Source: Longitalea arenae (lineage in GTDB: Bacteria; Bacteroidota; Bacteroidia; Chitinophagales; Chitinophagaceae). Taken from it: a stretch of 64,000 nt of DNA. Made by a program: the position numbers and the translations under genes. The notes under the pieces were generated by a model. It worked only from the letters and a program-made list of their open reading frames with translations. It was not told the DNA's origin and did no database searches. The DNA is taken from positions 372,001-436,000 of the forward strand of contig NZ_JAFFJX010000003.1 of assembly GCF_016924755.1 (NCBI RefSeq). The letters run 5' to 3'. Numbering within the stretch: the stretch's first letter is position 1; each line of letters opens with the position of its first letter. Shown here in pieces: positions 62,919 to 64,000 of the stretch.

Positions 62919-64000
62919 ATGACCACATTATTCATCGTATTGCTTTGCATTATCGCCCTGGTGCTGCTTATCTCCTGGGTGAAGCTGAATCCGTTCTTAG
63001 CTTTTCTGCTTGTATCCATTGGCGCCGGCCTCTCACTGGGCATCCCCCTTGACAAGATCACTACTTCCGTTCAAAAAGGCATTGGCGATACCCTGGGTTC
63101 CCTGGTTATCATCATTGGACTGGGGGCCATGCTGGGTAAACTGGTAGCAGAAAGCGGCGCAGCCCAAAAGATCACCCAGGTGCTCATGCGCACATTCGGG
63201 GAGAAACACCTGCAATGGGCTTTGATGGTCACCGGCTTTGTTGTGGGCATTCCACTCTATTATAATGTTGGATTTGTTTTGATGGTGCCGCTGATCTTCT
63301 CAGTCGTATACCAATATAAACTACCGGCCGTTTACATTGGCCTGCCCATGCTGGCCGCATTGTCGGTAACCCATGGTTTTTTACCGCCGCACCCCTCCCC
63401 CACGGCTCTGGTAACGCAGCTTAAAGCCGATATGGGACTTACCCTGGTATATGGCATTGTCCTGGCCATTCCGGCTATTATCATAGCGGGACCTTTGTTC
63501 TCAAAAACGCTCAGGCATATTCGCAGCACGCCTTTGCAGATATTTCAAACCAAAGTAATACCCGATGAACAAATGCCTAACGCGGCAAACAGCTTTTTAA
63601 CCGCCCTGCTGCCCGTATTGCTGATCGCCATCACCACTAGCATTCCGCTTATTATTATATTGCTGAACAAGATCCCTTCCGTACATCTCGTCTTACGCGG
63701 CCCTGCACTCCAATTCATCAGTTTTTTAAGCGATCCCGTGATCGTCATGCTGCTCTCATTGCTGGCCGCCACCTTTACGCTGGGCATTCATACCGGCCGT
63801 TCCATGAAAGCGATCATGGATATTTATGGCGAGGCCATCAAAGATGTGGCCGTGATCCTCCTGATCGTCGCCGGCGCAGGCGTTCTGAAACAGGTATTCA
63901 CCGACAGCGGCGTAAGTAAAGCCATTGCAGAAAACATCAAAGGATGGCAGATCCATCCCCTGATACTCGGTTGGATAATAGCCGGCATCATTCGTATCTG
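62919..64000 (+). CDS. GntP-family gluconate:H+ symporter, partial (C-terminus beyond right edge)
   Basis: Permease of the GntP family; 360 residues are visible, about 80% of the usual 440-450. Signatures: LVSIGAGLSLGIPLDKITTS, IIIGLGAMLGKLVAESGAAQ, VGIPLYYNVGFVLMVPLIFS and SVTHGFLPPHPSPTALV (the GxxPPxPGP-like loop). At least eight membrane segments are seen. It takes up gluconate or a related sugar acid with protons; the precise substrate depends on genes outside the window. No stop codon occurs before 64000. Confidence 0.9.
   Translation, partial: MTTLFIVLLCIIALVLLISWVKLNPFLAFLLVSIGAGLSLGIPLDKITTSVQKGIGDTLGSLVIIIGLGAMLGKLVAESGAAQKITQVLMRTFGEKHLQWALMVTGFVVGIPLYYNVGFVLMVPLIFSVVYQYKLPAVYIGLPMLAALSVTHGFLPPHPSPTALVTQLKADMGLTLVYGIVLAIPAIIIAGPLFSKTLRHIRSTPLQIFQTKVIPDEQMPNAANSFLTALLPVLLIAITTSIPLIIILLNKIPSVHLVLRGPALQFISFLSDPVIVMLLSLLAATFTLGIHTGRSMKAIMDIYGEAIKDVAVILLIVAGAGVLKQVFTDSGVSKAIAENIKGWQIHPLILGWIIAGIIRI

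Overview
The window reads as a chromosome segment of a Bacteroidota bacterium, most likely family Chitinophagaceae (Niastella/Chitinophaga-like). The evidence is a SusC/SusD pair, TonB-dependent receptors with carboxypeptidase-like N-terminal domains, an ECF sigma factor and FecR, a LytS/LytTR pair, weak Shine-Dalgarno signals, and repeated matches to the Bacteroidota -7 promoter element TAnnTTTG. I see no rRNA, tRNA, transposase, prophage or CRISPR locus. Several starts were moved from upstream GTG/TTG codons to the ATG that fits the family, the promoter or the upstream stop codon; each case is stated.

Layout. (1) 1-5907, minus strand: a six-gene operon of MaoC hydratase, a leaderless solute-binding-protein homologue, two tandem CaiB/BaiF CoA-transferases, a lactonase-type amidohydrolase and a RhaT-like symporter that runs off the left edge. 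Its pathway is not one I recognise. (2) 6788-9155: an N-acetylhexosamine-1-kinase-like gene and an FHS-family sugar transporter. (3) 9257-13712, minus: a LytS-type kinase, a LytTR regulator, a TonB receptor, and a 41-residue small ORF after it. (4) 14305-20287, plus: the arabinose operon araB-araD-araA plus a sodium/sugar symporter, with a different strong hairpin in each gap between genes. (5) 20416-30466, minus: a pectin (rhamnogalacturonan-I) locus of GH105, GH2, CE12, PL11, GH39 and GH43. (6) 30647-35116: a small membrane protein, a lipoprotein, a thioredoxin-fold protein and a TonB receptor, divergent from a DtxR-family regulator; a palindrome sits inside the receptor promoter. (7) 35336-46335: a Ldh2-type dehydrogenase, GH78 rhamnosidase, a second GH105, then SusC/SusD. 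(8) 46403-54387: the rhamnose operon (rhaT, bifunctional aldolase/dehydrogenase, rhaM, rhaI, kinase) divergent from a GntR-type regulator. (9) 54508-55502: an Xre/MbcA-RES toxin-antitoxin pair. (10) 56293-60232: an ECF sigma gene and a FecR gene held 2.1 kb apart by non-coding DNA with three terminator-like hairpins, candidate small RNAs and an exact 91-bp tandem repeat. (11) 60299-64000: a cardiolipin-synthase-like PLD protein, a YdjM-type membrane protein, and a GntP-type permease cut by the right edge.

How it fits together. SusC/SusD would import RG-I fragments. PL11, GH105, GH78, CE12, GH2, GH43 and GH39 would cut them to rhamnose, arabinose, galactose and unsaturated galacturonate. The rha and ara operons carry L-rhamnose and L-arabinose into central metabolism. 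Intergenic DNA is unusually rich in short-word repeats from several families (GGTAACC, GATAAT, ACCATAAAC, CAGCACAT and others), many of which can form hairpins.
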